Shown here in pieces: positions 26,104 through 34,603 of a stretch of 43,886 bases of DNA. Under the pieces are notes generated by a model, which made no database searches, had not been told where the DNA came from, and worked only from the letters and a program-made list of their open reading frames with translations. Origin of the DNA: Nocardia sp. CNY236 (GTDB lineage: Bacteria > Actinomycetota > Actinomycetes > Mycobacteriales > Mycobacteriaceae); assembly GCF_000482385.1 (NCBI RefSeq), contig NZ_KI519394.1, forward strand, positions 1 to 43,886, in the 5' to 3' direction. Numbering within the stretch: the stretch's first letter is position 1; each line of letters begins with the position of its first letter. Both the position numbers and the translations under genes were made by a program.

Positions 26104-27459
26104 ATGCGTAGGGTCGGCGAATGGGTCGACGCGATGACGGCCTTCATAGCGGCCGTGGTCGCGGGACTCACGCTGTTCCTACCCGTCACCGTTATCGATA
26201 CCCGCAACACGGCGACGCCCTATCAGGTCGCCGGCCTGCTCAACAGCTTGCCGCGCAACGCGGCGATGGCCATGATCGTTACGGTCACGGTCGCCGTGTT
26301 GGTCGGAGTGAGCGCCAGGCCGGTGGTGGGCTGGGCGGCAGCAGCGCTGGCCATGCTGGTGGTGTTGATCAGTCACCTGCTCGCGCCGCAGACTCTGACC
26401 GCGGAGATGCTCACCACGCAGAACTATATCGACGCGATGGGCGCCGCGGTCGTGCTCGGTGCGCTGGGTGGTGTCCTGCTGCACCGACCCGTGCCCGGGA
26501 TCGCGTTCGCGGTGGGTAGCGTCGGCTTTCTCGCTTTCGGCGATGTCGCGGCGTTGCTGCGTCTCCCGCTCGATCCCACCTCGCTGCCGAATACTCCGCC
26601 GCAATGGTTGGCCGGGATCGCAGTGACCACGGCGTTGCTGGCGTTCGGTACCCTCCGCAACTGGTCGCAGACCAACCCCACGAAGTCGCCAGGAATCGCC
26701 TTCTCACTTCCGGTACGGCCGATCCTCGCGGCCACGCTGCTCGCAGCGACGATGCTGGCGGGCACAACCTGGCTGAGCCACGAGTACGAGATGGGACCGA
26801 CCGATAGTCACGCGATCGAGGTCGTCGCGTTCGTCGCCGCCACCATCGTCAGCGCAACCATCGCGGCCTTGCTGCTGCCCGGTCGCGACGGCGCCGGCAT
26901 CTACCTGGCCGTGAGCTTCGCCGCCATGGTGGCCGCGGTGAACTATCCTGCCCAACCCGGTTGGGGTGCGGTGATGTTGCTCGTCCTGACCACCCTCGGC
27001 ATCCGGTTCGGTTCCCGACGTCCCTCGGTCGCTCTGGCCGTCGTGCCGATCGCAGGTATCGCGGTCTTCGCCCGGTTCGCCGCGCCAATCACCAGTCCGG
27101 TCGTCAGCGGCGCACTGAGCGTGGTCGTCGCGCTGGCCGCCGGGTACTGCTGCGGCACGGCACGGCCACGCTTTGCCTCCAGCGGCGTGCTCGCCATCAC
27201 CACGCTGTACCTGCCCACGGTGATCTCGGTGATGCCGACCGAGATCGATACGCTCAACACCGACGCGCGGGTACCCAATTCGGCGCCGGGCCGCGCCGCG
27301 ATCGCCATCACCGTCGGCTGCGCGATCGGGCTCACGATACTGCACAAGATCCGGCAGAACGGCACACCGGGTACCGAGCAGCAACCGCATCACACCGAGT
27401 CCGATCACACCGAGTCCGACCGTGTCGGATACGAGCACGACCTGCGCACCGATCGCTAA
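26104..27459 (+). CDS. Polytopic membrane protein of unknown function
   Basis: The 451 residues hold about twelve hydrophobic segments with short loops, starting FIAAVVAGLTLFLPVTV. The sixth and seventh segments are separated by a longer loop (LRNWSQTNPTKSPG), and a charged tail ends the protein with HHTESDHTESDRVGYEHD. There are no transporter signatures that I know. The start could be the Met at 26134, as neither has a clear ribosome site. It follows the AAA ATPase by 74 bp and its last four bases overlap the convergent PAP2 gene. Confidence 0.75.
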   Translation: MRRVGEWVDAMTAFIAAVVAGLTLFLPVTVIDTRNTATPYQVAGLLNSLPRNAAMAMIVTVTVAVLVGVSARPVVGWAAAALAMLVVLISHLLAPQTLTAEMLTTQNYIDAMGAAVVLGALGGVLLHRPVPGIAFAVGSVGFLAFGDVAALLRLPLDPTSLPNTPPQWLAGIAVTTALLAFGTLRNWSQTNPTKSPGIAFSLPVRPILAATLLAATMLAGTTWLSHEYEMGPTDSHAIEVVAFVAATIVSATIAALLLPGRDGAGIYLAVSFAAMVAAVNYPAQPGWGAVMLLVLTTLGIRFGSRRPSVALAVVPIAGIAVFARFAAPITSPVVSGALSVVVALAAGYCCGTARPRFASSGVLAITTLYLPTVISVMPTEIDTLNTDARVPNSAPGRAAIAITVGCAIGLTILHKIRQNGTPGTEQQPHHTESDHTESDRVGYEHDLRTDR

Positions 27460-28793
27460 CGCGCGCGAGTCGTGGACGGTGTGAACCAGGTCGCGTGGAA
27501 CAGGCAGGCCAGTGCGGCCAGCAGGCCGAGTACGACGGTGCCGGCGAGTACCGGGTAGTCGGCCATCGTCACCGCGAGGTAGCGATACGCCAGCAGCAAT
27601 GCGGCCAGCAGCACCGCGCCGCCGACGACGAGCCGGACCCGGAACCATCCCCAACCCCGTTCCGGTGCGCGCAGAGCCGACTCGACCGTGAGGCACAACA
27701 CCGCTCCCGCGACCAGGTCCACACCGTAGTGGTACCCGAAACCCAGGGTGGCGGCCAGCGTCGCCAGCAGCCAGAACGTGCCGCCCCACCGCAGCCACCG
27801 TGGCGCCCGACCACCATCGGTATCGCGGCGAGTGTGCAGGAACACCGACAGCGCCCACGCGGTATGCATGGACGGCATGCAGTTGCGCGGCGTCACATCG
27901 TCGAACAGCAGCGACGTCGGATTCCGATCGAGCGGTGGCACAACCGCCGGCCAGTAGTTGCCCACCTGCAGACCGTTGCCGTCGGGTCCGAAAACGAACA
28001 TCGGCCCGACAACCGGGAACAACACGTAGATCAGCGGACCGGTCAACCCGAGCACGAGGAAAGTGCGTACCAGATGGTGCGACGGCCATCGTCCGGAGCG
28101 CGCCACCCTGCGCAACTGCCAGCAGGCCACGACGATCGCCGCTACCGGAAGCTCGATATAGACCCAGTGCAGCACCGCATAGACCACCGGACCGAGCGCG
28201 TCGACCGCGCGGCCGACGACCCACGCCGGATCACCCAGCGCATGGTCGGCGAGGTTCGCGTATGCGTCGAGGACCGTCGGCTTGCCGATCACCGTGATGT
28301 GCAGCCACACGTCGCCGACCTTGGTAGCCACGATGAGCAGCGCACCGAGTGCGGCGGCGCGCAACGCATCGCGACGTTCGGCGCCCGGCCACCGCCACCA
28401 CGCCAGCAGCGCCAGCCCGGTGAGCACGATCACCGGACCGTTGCCGATGGCGAACGGGCCACCGGTCAGCAGCCGGAGGGCCGCCCACACCAGGTCGATG
28501 GCCACCGCCGACCCCACCGCGATCAGCCGCCGGCGGACGGAGATGCCCACCAGGGCAAGGATCAATCCGGCCCACGGCACCGACATGGATTTCGGCGTGC
28601 CCACGTAGTCTCGCCACAGACTGCCGAGCGGGCCTTCGACTCCGTGTTCCATCGCGACGAGCTGCAATCCGATCAGCACGACGACAACCGCTGTGAGCGC
28701 TGCCGTGACCCGGACCCTGGTCCGCCACCCCCGGCCGCTCGGCGCCGCTACTGCCGACTTGGCATCCGAGTCTTCGACAAGCACATCGGACAT
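27456..28793 (-). CDS. PAP2-superfamily membrane phosphatase/phosphotransferase
   Basis: The 445-residue protein has about ten membrane segments. The C-terminal half has the PAP2 histidines in CMPSMHTAWAL and GYHYGVDLVAG, the pattern of the Aur1/inositolphosphotransferase-like group. The first PAP2 motif is replaced by the RNPTSLLFDD region, as in that group. The reaction is likely removal or exchange of a phosphate on a lipid or polyprenyl substrate at the outer face of the membrane. The N-terminal half is an added hydrophobic region. The substrate is unknown. Confidence 0.82.
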   Translation of the reverse strand: MSDVLVEDSDAKSAVAAPSGRGWRTRVRVTAALTAVVVVLIGLQLVAMEHGVEGPLGSLWRDYVGTPKSMSVPWAGLILALVGISVRRRLIAVGSAVAIDLVWAALRLLTGGPFAIGNGPVIVLTGLALLAWWRWPGAERRDALRAAALGALLIVATKVGDVWLHITVIGKPTVLDAYANLADHALGDPAWVVGRAVDALGPVVYAVLHWVYIELPVAAIVVACWQLRRVARSGRWPSHHLVRTFLVLGLTGPLIYVLFPVVGPMFVFGPDGNGLQVGNYWPAVVPPLDRNPTSLLFDDVTPRNCMPSMHTAWALSVFLHTRRDTDGGRAPRWLRWGGTFWLLATLAATLGFGYHYGVDLVAGAVLCLTVESALRAPERGWGWFRVRLVVGGAVLLAALLLAYRYLAVTMADYPVLAGTVVLGLLAALACLFHATWFTPSTTRAR

Positions 28794-28860
28794 AGTAAAC
28801 GGGGCATGAACGCCGACATCTGGCCAACTGAACGACAGTCGACCTGTGCTGTATGCAGCG

Positions 28861-30006
28861 CTAGTGGTTCAGCTCCTCGACCAGCGAGTCCACCACCGCG
28901 ATCAGATCGCCTTGGGCCGCCGCGGCGACCCGGCGCTGCCTCTGGTACGAGGCACCGCGCTTGGGGATTTCGGCAACCAGGGCGAGTTCGTTGCGGCAGC
29001 CCAGCTGCACGGCCGTCGGCTCCAGGCGGTTCAGGAGATCGTCGAGGTCGTCGGTGACCAGTCGCTCATTGCTGTCGGCGTCGGTGATGATGATGGCGTC
29101 CAGACCGTAGCGGGCGGCGCGCCATTTGTTCTCCTGGACATGCCACGGTGGCAGCGCCGGCAGCGTCTCACCCTGCTCGATGCGTCGATCCAGATCGACG
29201 ACCAGGCAATGGATGAGGGCGGCCATGGCGGCCAGCTCGGTACGCGTAGAGATCCCGTCGCACACCCGCACCTCGATGGTGCCCCACTTCGGTGCCGGAC
29301 GAATATCCCAGTGCATCCCCCCGAGCTGCGCGAATACACCGGTCTTGAGCTGGTCATGGACGAAGTGCTCGAATTGCGTCCAGTTTTCGAATTGAAACGG
29401 CAAACCCGCGGTCGGCAGCTGTTGGAACATCAATGTCCGGTTGCTGGCGTATCCGGTATCCGACCCCGACCACATCGGCGACGACGCCGACAGCGCGAGC
29501 AGATGTGGGTAGGACAGCAACAGCGAGTTCAGAATCGGAAAGACCTTCTCGCGGTGCGACACTCCGACATGGACGTGCACTCCCCAGATCATCATCTGGC
29601 GTCCCCACCACTGCGTGCGCTCGATCAACTCGTCGTAGTGCGCCGAACGGGTCAACTGCTGCGCAGACCACTGTGCGAACGGGTGGGTACCGGCGCAGAA
29701 AAGGTCGACCCCGAGCGGATCGGCCGCCCGCCGGAGAACACGCATGGTGCCGGCCAGCTCGTCCACTGCCGAGCCGACGGTGTCGTGAACTCCGGTGACG
29801 ATCTCTATGGTATTGCGCAGCAACTCCTTGGTGACCCGCGGTCTTCCGTCGTGCGAACGCAGGTCACCGACAGAATCGAAGACCGCCGCAGCAGTATTCG
29901 ACAGATCTCTGGTCGCCTTGTCGACCAGCGCGATCTCCCACTCGATGCCGACGGTCGGCCGGGGCGAACCGTCGAACGGAACGTGGTCGATTCCTGCCCC
30001 GGCCAT
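28861..30006 (-). CDS. YbdK-type carboxylate-amine ligase (glutamate-cysteine ligase family)
   Basis: The 381-residue protein has GCS2 signatures: TVGIEWEIALVD at the N-terminus (metal-binding Glu residues), TRSAHYDEL, WGVHVHVGV, a tail with WDIRPAPKWGTIEVRVCDG, and the ENKWRAARYG motif. The family joins a glutamate carboxylate to an amine with ATP. YbdK-type members make weak gamma-glutamylcysteine, and the real substrate in actinobacteria, which use mycothiol, is uncertain. It starts 11 bp after the sodC stop, so the two form an operon, as in M. tuberculosis. Confidence 0.9.
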   Translation of the reverse strand: MAGAGIDHVPFDGSPRPTVGIEWEIALVDKATRDLSNTAAAVFDSVGDLRSHDGRPRVTKELLRNTIEIVTGVHDTVGSAVDELAGTMRVLRRAADPLGVDLFCAGTHPFAQWSAQQLTRSAHYDELIERTQWWGRQMMIWGVHVHVGVSHREKVFPILNSLLLSYPHLLALSASSPMWSGSDTGYASNRTLMFQQLPTAGLPFQFENWTQFEHFVHDQLKTGVFAQLGGMHWDIRPAPKWGTIEVRVCDGISTRTELAAMAALIHCLVVDLDRRIEQGETLPALPPWHVQENKWRAARYGLDAIIITDADSNERLVTDDLDDLLNRLEPTAVQLGCRNELALVAEIPKRGASYQRQRRVAAAAQGDLIAVVDSLVEELNH

Positions 30007-30017
30007 ACGACACCGAA

Positions 30018-30698
30018 CTACCCGATGATGCCGCAGGCGACGCGGCCACCCGCGTCGCCGGTCGCCAGCGTCGCCTCGTCTGGACCTGCAACGCCGTCCG
30101 CGCGCCGGTAGCGGTCGGGAATATTGCCGAAATTGTCGGCGCCTGCGTGCACGACCAGGGCCTTGCCCTCGATATCGTCCAAGGTGACCGAGTCGGTGGT
30201 GGTGACCAGTGTCGCCGCGCCGTCGTCGCGCACCTCGAGCGAGGTGAGGTCGCCGCTGGCCGGGTGCGCGTTGGCGCTACCGACCTGCAGATGGCCTCCC
30301 GCCGAGAGGAAGTCGCCGGCTGGACCGCCGGTCGGCGCGACCGAATTGGGCTGGCACTTGCCCACCTGATGGATGTGCAGACCGTGGAAACCCGGACGCA
30401 GCCCGCGCGCCTCCACGGTCACTTGGAGGTGATCGCCCGCCTCGGTGAAGTTCGCGGAGCCGACCGCGGCGCCCGAGGCGTCCTTCAACTCGACATTCAT
30501 CCCAGCGGCAGGCGTCGAGCCATGACCGGTTTCCGATTCTCCCGCTGGAGCAGGAGACGAGGTCCATACCGGGGGGGTTGTTCCCTGGACGTCGCTCGAC
30601 TCCTGGTTGCTCACGCAGCCAGTGAGGCCGAAGACCGCGACCGCGAGCACGGGGGTCACAGTCCGCCAAGACGGGCGACGAGTTGTGGACGGGACCAT
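30018..30698 (-). CDS. sodC: Cu/Zn superoxide dismutase, lipoprotein
   Basis: Residues 1-28 form a lipoprotein signal with the lipobox LTGC (the Cys is the lipid anchor). After a low-complexity linker come the metal ligands: GFHGLHIHQVGKC, GGHLQVGSANAHPASGDL and the distal His in VVHAGADNFG. The end is the active-site Arg region GGRVACGIIG. It removes superoxide outside the cytoplasm, attached to the outer face of the membrane. The start at 30698 has aaaggag ahead. Two copies of tttacgag lie just upstream. It is first in the sodC-ligase operon. Confidence 0.95.
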   Translation of the reverse strand: MVPSTTRRPSWRTVTPVLAVAVFGLTGCVSNQESSDVQGTTPPVWTSSPAPAGESETGHGSTPAAGMNVELKDASGAAVGSANFTEAGDHLQVTVEARGLRPGFHGLHIHQVGKCQPNSVAPTGGPAGDFLSAGGHLQVGSANAHPASGDLTSLEVRDDGAATLVTTTDSVTLDDIEGKALVVHAGADNFGNIPDRYRRADGVAGPDEATLATGDAGGRVACGIIG

Positions 30699-30802
30699 CG
30701 GGGAACTCCTTTACGAGTGCCGAGTTTACGAGCAAAGTTGAGTGGACACGTTCATTACCGGACAAGATGATGCCACGCCTGCCGTGTCGCGCCCGGAACA
30801 GG

Positions 30803-30844
30803 GCCGCGCGTCGCGCACCGCTCGCCGCGCGTCGCGCACCGCTC
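30803..30844. repeat. 21-bp tandem duplication
   Basis: A 21-bp GC-rich unit (30803-30823) is repeated perfectly at 30824-30844, between the sodC promoter and the end of the LytR_C gene. It codes for nothing obvious. Confidence 0.9.
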
Positions 30845-30876
30845 ACAGCGCACGCACGACCGTGCGCCGCACAAAC

Positions 30877-31473
30877 TCAGCTACCGGTGACGATCACGGT
30901 CACGCCCGAATCGGGGCCCGCAATCGAACTCGATTTCGGCGCTACTGCTGCGCCGAGTTCGCGCGCGATGGCCTGCGCCGCCGCCTGGTCATCGGGCGAA
31001 GTTCCATAGAACACCGTGGTTTCCGGGATGTTGGCTCCGGCGTAATTCCCGGTTTCCACGATCGTCCAGCCACGTGCGGACAATTGACTCGCCGTCCTGG
31101 CCGCGAGTCCGGCGATCAAGCTGTTGTTGAGCACACGCACCGGCACCGAGTCGAGCACGGCGGAGGTGGTCGGCGCCGCCGATGTCGACGCCACAGCCGA
31201 GGTCGGCTCCACCGACGCCGGCGGGGTGGACGCCGCAGTGGTGCTGCCTGCAACGCTGGTCGATGTGGCCGAGCTGGATACGGCGGCGCTGGATACGGCG
31301 GCGCTGGATGCTGCCGCGCTGGATGCAGCCTGCTCGGTGGCTCCCGAACCGTCGGTGTCGGAACTCGACAGCGACATCGCGCCCAGGCCCGCGCAGACGA
31401 TGGCCAACGCGATCAACACCATCGCCAGTGCCCGCAACGGCGGCCCACCGGAGGTGGGGTTCGGGTTACTCAC
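30877..31473 (-). CDS. LytR C-terminal domain envelope protein
   Basis: The 198-residue protein has a short cytoplasmic N-terminus, one membrane helix at residues 15-34 (LAMVLIALAIVCAGLGAM), and a Ser/Ala/Thr-rich external linker of about 70 residues with repeated SAAVSS units. The C-terminal LytR_C domain runs from VPVRVLNNSLIAGLAARTAS to the end. The homologue in M. tuberculosis (Rv0431) is an envelope-integrity factor. It likely acts in the cell wall. It lies 40 bp after the DUF3263 gene in the same operon. Confidence 0.88.
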   Translation of the reverse strand: MSNPNPTSGGPPLRALAMVLIALAIVCAGLGAMSLSSSDTDGSGATEQAASSAAASSAAVSSAAVSSSATSTSVAGSTTAASTPPASVEPTSAVASTSAAPTTSAVLDSVPVRVLNNSLIAGLAARTASQLSARGWTIVETGNYAGANIPETTVFYGTSPDDQAAAQAIARELGAAVAPKSSSIAGPDSGVTVIVTGS

Positions 31474-31513
31474 CTCCGCGAGCCTAGTCGTATCGGCCGG
31501 GTCCTGGTCGGTA

Positions 31514-31849
31514 TCACCGGTCGGACCGGAACCCGAGTCGCCGCGCTGCCCGCGCCTTCTGTCTGCTCGCTCGCAGCCTGCGCAGTCGCTTCACCAGCAT
31601 CGGATCGGCGGCCAGCGCTTCGGGCCGGTCGATCATGGTGTTGAGCACCTGGTAGTACCGCGTGGGCGACAAGCCGAACAATTCACGAATCGCCTCCTCC
31701 TTGGCTCCCGCGTACTTCCACCACTGCCGCTCGAAGGACAGGATGTCGCGCTCGCGACGATCGAGACCATCGTCGTCGCTCGCGGCGACTGCGGACTCGG
31801 CCAGCACATCATCGCTCGCGGAAGAATTCCGTGCCGCTGCGCCGTCCAT
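31514..31849 (-). CDS. DUF3263 family protein
   Basis: The 111-residue protein has a disordered acidic N-terminus and the DUF3263 core: LDRRERDILSFERQWWKY, then GAKEEAIRELFGLSPTRYYQ, with a helix-turn-helix look, and a basic tail (RRLRASRQKARAARRLG). This suggests DNA binding. The family is restricted to actinobacteria and sits next to the LytR_C gene in mycobacteria as well. The start at 31849 has gaggga ahead. It is divergent from def, with about 210 bp between them for promoters. Confidence 0.88.
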   Translation of the reverse strand: MDGAAARNSSASDDVLAESAVAASDDDGLDRRERDILSFERQWWKYAGAKEEAIRELFGLSPTRYYQVLNTMIDRPEALAADPMLVKRLRRLRASRQKARAARRLGFRSDR

Positions 31850-32061
31850 CTCGCTCCCTCGCCGAGTCTCTGCCAGCCGAAATCGATACCTGTAGGTCGC
31901 GGATCATTCAACCACGCGGGTGCGCGATCACTTCCGCGCGCCGCGGCGTGTTCGCTGCTCGGACCACCGACGCGGCAGGTCGGCACAGCACAACGTGCCG
32001 CTGGATCGCGGCGTGTGCACCCGAGCCGGCACTCTTCGGTACCCGCGGCAATAATTGGTCC

Positions 32062-32649
32062 ATGGCAATCCTCCCGATCGTGATCGTCGGCGACCAGGTT
32101 CTACACACCCCGACCGAGCAGGTCACCCAATCGCCGGAGGAGTTGGCCACGCTCGTGGCGGATATGTACGACACCCTCGATGCGGCGCACGGCGTCGGGC
32201 TCGCGGCCAACCAAGTCGGGGTGGGGCTACGGCTGTTCGTCTACGACTGTCCGGAAGTCATGGCCGACGGCACAGCCACACGCCGACGCGGGGCGGTGAT
32301 CAATCCGGTGTTGCAGACCTCGGAGATCCCCGAGACCATGCCCGACCCCGATGACGAGGAGGGTTGTCTGTCGGTCCCCGGCGAGCAGTTTCCCACCGGC
32401 CGGGCCGACTGGGCGAAGGTGACCGGCACCGACGAGCACGGCGCACCGATCGAAGTGGAGGGCAAGGGCTTCTTCGCCCGCATGCTGCAACACGAGGTCG
32501 GCCACCTCGACGGGTTGCTCTATGTCGACGTGCTGATCGGCCGCAATGCGCGAGCAGCGAAGAAGGCGATCAAGCGGAACGGCTGGGGCACACCCGGTTT
32601 GAGCTGGCTGCCCGGCACCGATCCGGACCCGTTCGGCCATGACGACTGA
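32062..32649 (+). CDS. def: Peptide deformylase
   Basis: The 195-residue enzyme has the three conserved motifs: GVGLAANQ (residues 44-51), EGCLS with the metal ligand Cys102, and QHEVGHLDG with His144, Glu145 and His148. The HExGH form and the C-terminal extension (LSWLPGTDPDPFGHDD) are as in mycobacterial enzymes. It removes the formyl group from nascent proteins at the ribosome. Its last 11 bases overlap the GNAT gene. No fmt gene is adjacent. Confidence 0.96.
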   Translation: MAILPIVIVGDQVLHTPTEQVTQSPEELATLVADMYDTLDAAHGVGLAANQVGVGLRLFVYDCPEVMADGTATRRRGAVINPVLQTSEIPETMPDPDDEEGCLSVPGEQFPTGRADWAKVTGTDEHGAPIEVEGKGFFARMLQHEVGHLDGLLYVDVLIGRNARAAKKAIKRNGWGTPGLSWLPGTDPDPFGHDD

Positions 32650-33646
32650 ACCCGGCGCCCGGCAACCCGACATCCCGATCGGCCGACGGGTGGTGCTGCG
32701 CTATCGACTACCCCCAGGGCAGCCGTATTCCTCGACCGACGTCATCGGTGAACTGGTCTCGGTGGACCCGCCGACAGTGCGCAGCGCCGATGGAGAGCTC
32801 GTCTCGGTGACACCCGACCGGGTCGTCGCGATCAAAGCCCTCGGTCCGCGGCCGATTCGCACCAGTGAAATCCGCGCCCTGGAGAGCGCAGCCACCGACG
32901 CCTGGCCCGGCCTCGAATACGCTCGGATCGACGGCTGGTTGCTGCGCGCAGGTGACGGCTACACTCGGCGGGCGAATTCCGCAGTGCCACTGGGCAGCTC
33001 CGATCGGCCTGCGCTCGCGTCCGCACAGACAGTGCACCGGATCGGCGAGTGGTACACCGCGCACGGCCTACCGCTCCAGCTTGCGGTGCCCGACCGGCTC
33101 GCACCAACTCCCGACGGCTGGCACAGCTTTGGGCAGACCGATGTGTTGGCCATGGATATCGAGAATTTCGTGCTGCCACAGGGACCCTCGATGGTCCGGA
33201 TCATGCCCGCGCCCGACCTCGATTGGCTGGACCTGCACCGCTACCGCGGCGCCGACCCCACGACGCATACGGCATCCACTCCCAAGCCGGTTCCCGACGT
33301 GCTGACCGCAGTGCACGACGGCGAACTCGGGTTCGCCGCGCTCGGTGTACCGCGCCCCCTGGCGATCGGTCGCGGCGCGGTGACCACTGCACCGGACGGA
33401 CGACGCTGGGTCGGCATCACCTGTCTCGCCGTCACCGCCGCGCATCGCAGACATGGCCTCGGGTCCCTGGTGTGCGCCGAGTTGATCCGCTGGGGCGCCG
33501 ACCGTGGCGCAACGCACGCCTACCTCCAGGTGGAGACCGGCAATACGGCCGCCCGCGCGATGAGCCAACAGCTGGGCTTCCTCGAGCACCACAGCTACCG
33601 CTATGTGACGCCCGCCCCTTTCTCCGACCCCGATCCGCCGAGGTAG
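32639..33646 (+). CDS. GNAT family N-acetyltransferase with N-terminal SH3-like region
   Basis: The 335-residue protein has an N-terminal beta-rich region of about 75 residues (IGRRVVLRYRL to DRVVAIKALG). A linker follows, and then a C-terminal acetyltransferase domain with the acetyl-CoA motif GITCLAVTAAHRRHGLGSLV and the QVETGNTAARAMSQQLGF segment. It overlaps def by 11 bp, as does its mycobacterial counterpart Rv0428c in my recollection. The substrate is unknown; coupling to def suggests an amino-terminal or translation-related target, which is only an inference. Confidence 0.88.
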   Translation: MTTEPGARQPDIPIGRRVVLRYRLPPGQPYSSTDVIGELVSVDPPTVRSADGELVSVTPDRVVAIKALGPRPIRTSEIRALESAATDAWPGLEYARIDGWLLRAGDGYTRRANSAVPLGSSDRPALASAQTVHRIGEWYTAHGLPLQLAVPDRLAPTPDGWHSFGQTDVLAMDIENFVLPQGPSMVRIMPAPDLDWLDLHRYRGADPTTHTASTPKPVPDVLTAVHDGELGFAALGVPRPLAIGRGAVTTAPDGRRWVGITCLAVTAAHRRHGLGSLVCAELIRWGADRGATHAYLQVETGNTAARAMSQQLGFLEHHSYRYVTPAPFSDPDPPR

Positions 33647-33668
33647 AACCGGTCCGCCGAGGTAGAAC
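33634..33668. repeat. 16-bp direct repeat at the GNAT stop codon
   Basis: tccgccgaggtagaac occurs at 33634-33649 and 33653-33668, a period of 19 bp. The first copy carries the GNAT stop codon. Confidence 0.9.
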
Positions 33669-33698
33669 AGCCCTGTCACGTCTTACGAAGGAACCACC

Positions 33699-34511
33699 GT
33701 GCGTCTGGCCACCTGGAATGTCAACTCGATCCGTTCCCGGATCGACCGGGTTACGACCTGGCTCGATCGCCAGGACATCGATGTTCTGGCCATCCAGGAG
33801 ACCAAATGTCGCGACGACCAGTTCCCGTTCGAGCGCTTCGACGAAATCGGCTACGAGGTGGCGCATGTCGGTGTGAACCAGTGGAATGGTGTGGCAATCG
33901 CCTCTCGCGTCGGTTTGGCGGACGTCGAACTCGCCTTCCCGAACCAGCCGGGGTTCGACCGGGACGCGGGCGAATCGTTGATCAGCACTCCCGTGGTCGA
34001 GTCCCGCGCGATCGGCGCCACATGCGGTGGCGTACGGGTGTGGAGCCTGTATGTGCCCAACGGCCGCGCGTTACAGGATCCGCACTACGCCTACAAACTG
34101 GAATGGCTTGCCACGCTGCGCGAAAACGGCGTCCGCTGGCTGACCGAGAATCCCGAGGCGAAAATCGCATTGATGGGTGACTGGAACATCGCGCCGACCG
34201 ATGACGACGTCTGGTCGGTGGAGTACTTCACCGACAGAACACACACCTCGCCGCACGAGCGCGAGGCATTCCATGCCGTTGTCGACTCCGGGTACGCGGA
34301 TGTCATGCGACCGTTCGCGCCGGGCCCGGGTGTCTATACCTACTGGGACTACACCCAGCTACGTTTCGCACGCAAAGAGGGGATGCGTATCGATTTCATC
34401 CTCGCCTCTCCCGCGCTGGCCGCCGAGGTGACCGACGCCGCCGTCGACCGCGAGGAACGCAAGGGCAAAGGCGCCAGTGACCACGCGCCGGTGATCGCCG
34501 ACTTCCGCTGA
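33699..34511 (+). CDS. xthA: Exodeoxyribonuclease III
   Basis: GTG at 33699 follows gaagga. The 270-residue protein has the family motifs: LATWNVNSIRSR, QETKC with the metal-binding Glu34, LYVPNGR, GDWNIAP, RIDFIL and SDHAPV with the catalytic His. It repairs abasic sites and removes 3' blocking groups, with 3'-5' exonuclease activity. It follows the GNAT gene by 52 bp and probably shares its transcript. Confidence 0.95.
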   Translation: MRLATWNVNSIRSRIDRVTTWLDRQDIDVLAIQETKCRDDQFPFERFDEIGYEVAHVGVNQWNGVAIASRVGLADVELAFPNQPGFDRDAGESLISTPVVESRAIGATCGGVRVWSLYVPNGRALQDPHYAYKLEWLATLRENGVRWLTENPEAKIALMGDWNIAPTDDDVWSVEYFTDRTHTSPHEREAFHAVVDSGYADVMRPFAPGPGVYTYWDYTQLRFARKEGMRIDFILASPALAAEVTDAAVDREERKGKGASDHAPVIADFR

Positions 34512-34603
34512 GCCACGGTTGGCCGTTTCACCGCGGACGAGGGCCTCGATTACTACGATGATGTGCGACGGAGCCCGACATCGGCTGGCGGAGGTACACG
34601 GTC

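Noticed and set aside
26961..29057. A 698-codon open frame spanning the membrane-protein and PAP2 genes
   Set aside because: It crosses two real genes in the wrong frame and strand and is Arg/Gln/His-rich throughout.
28846..30111. A 421-codon open frame opposite the YbdK-type ligase
   Set aside because: It is the reverse shadow of a clear gene and contains no recognisable domain.
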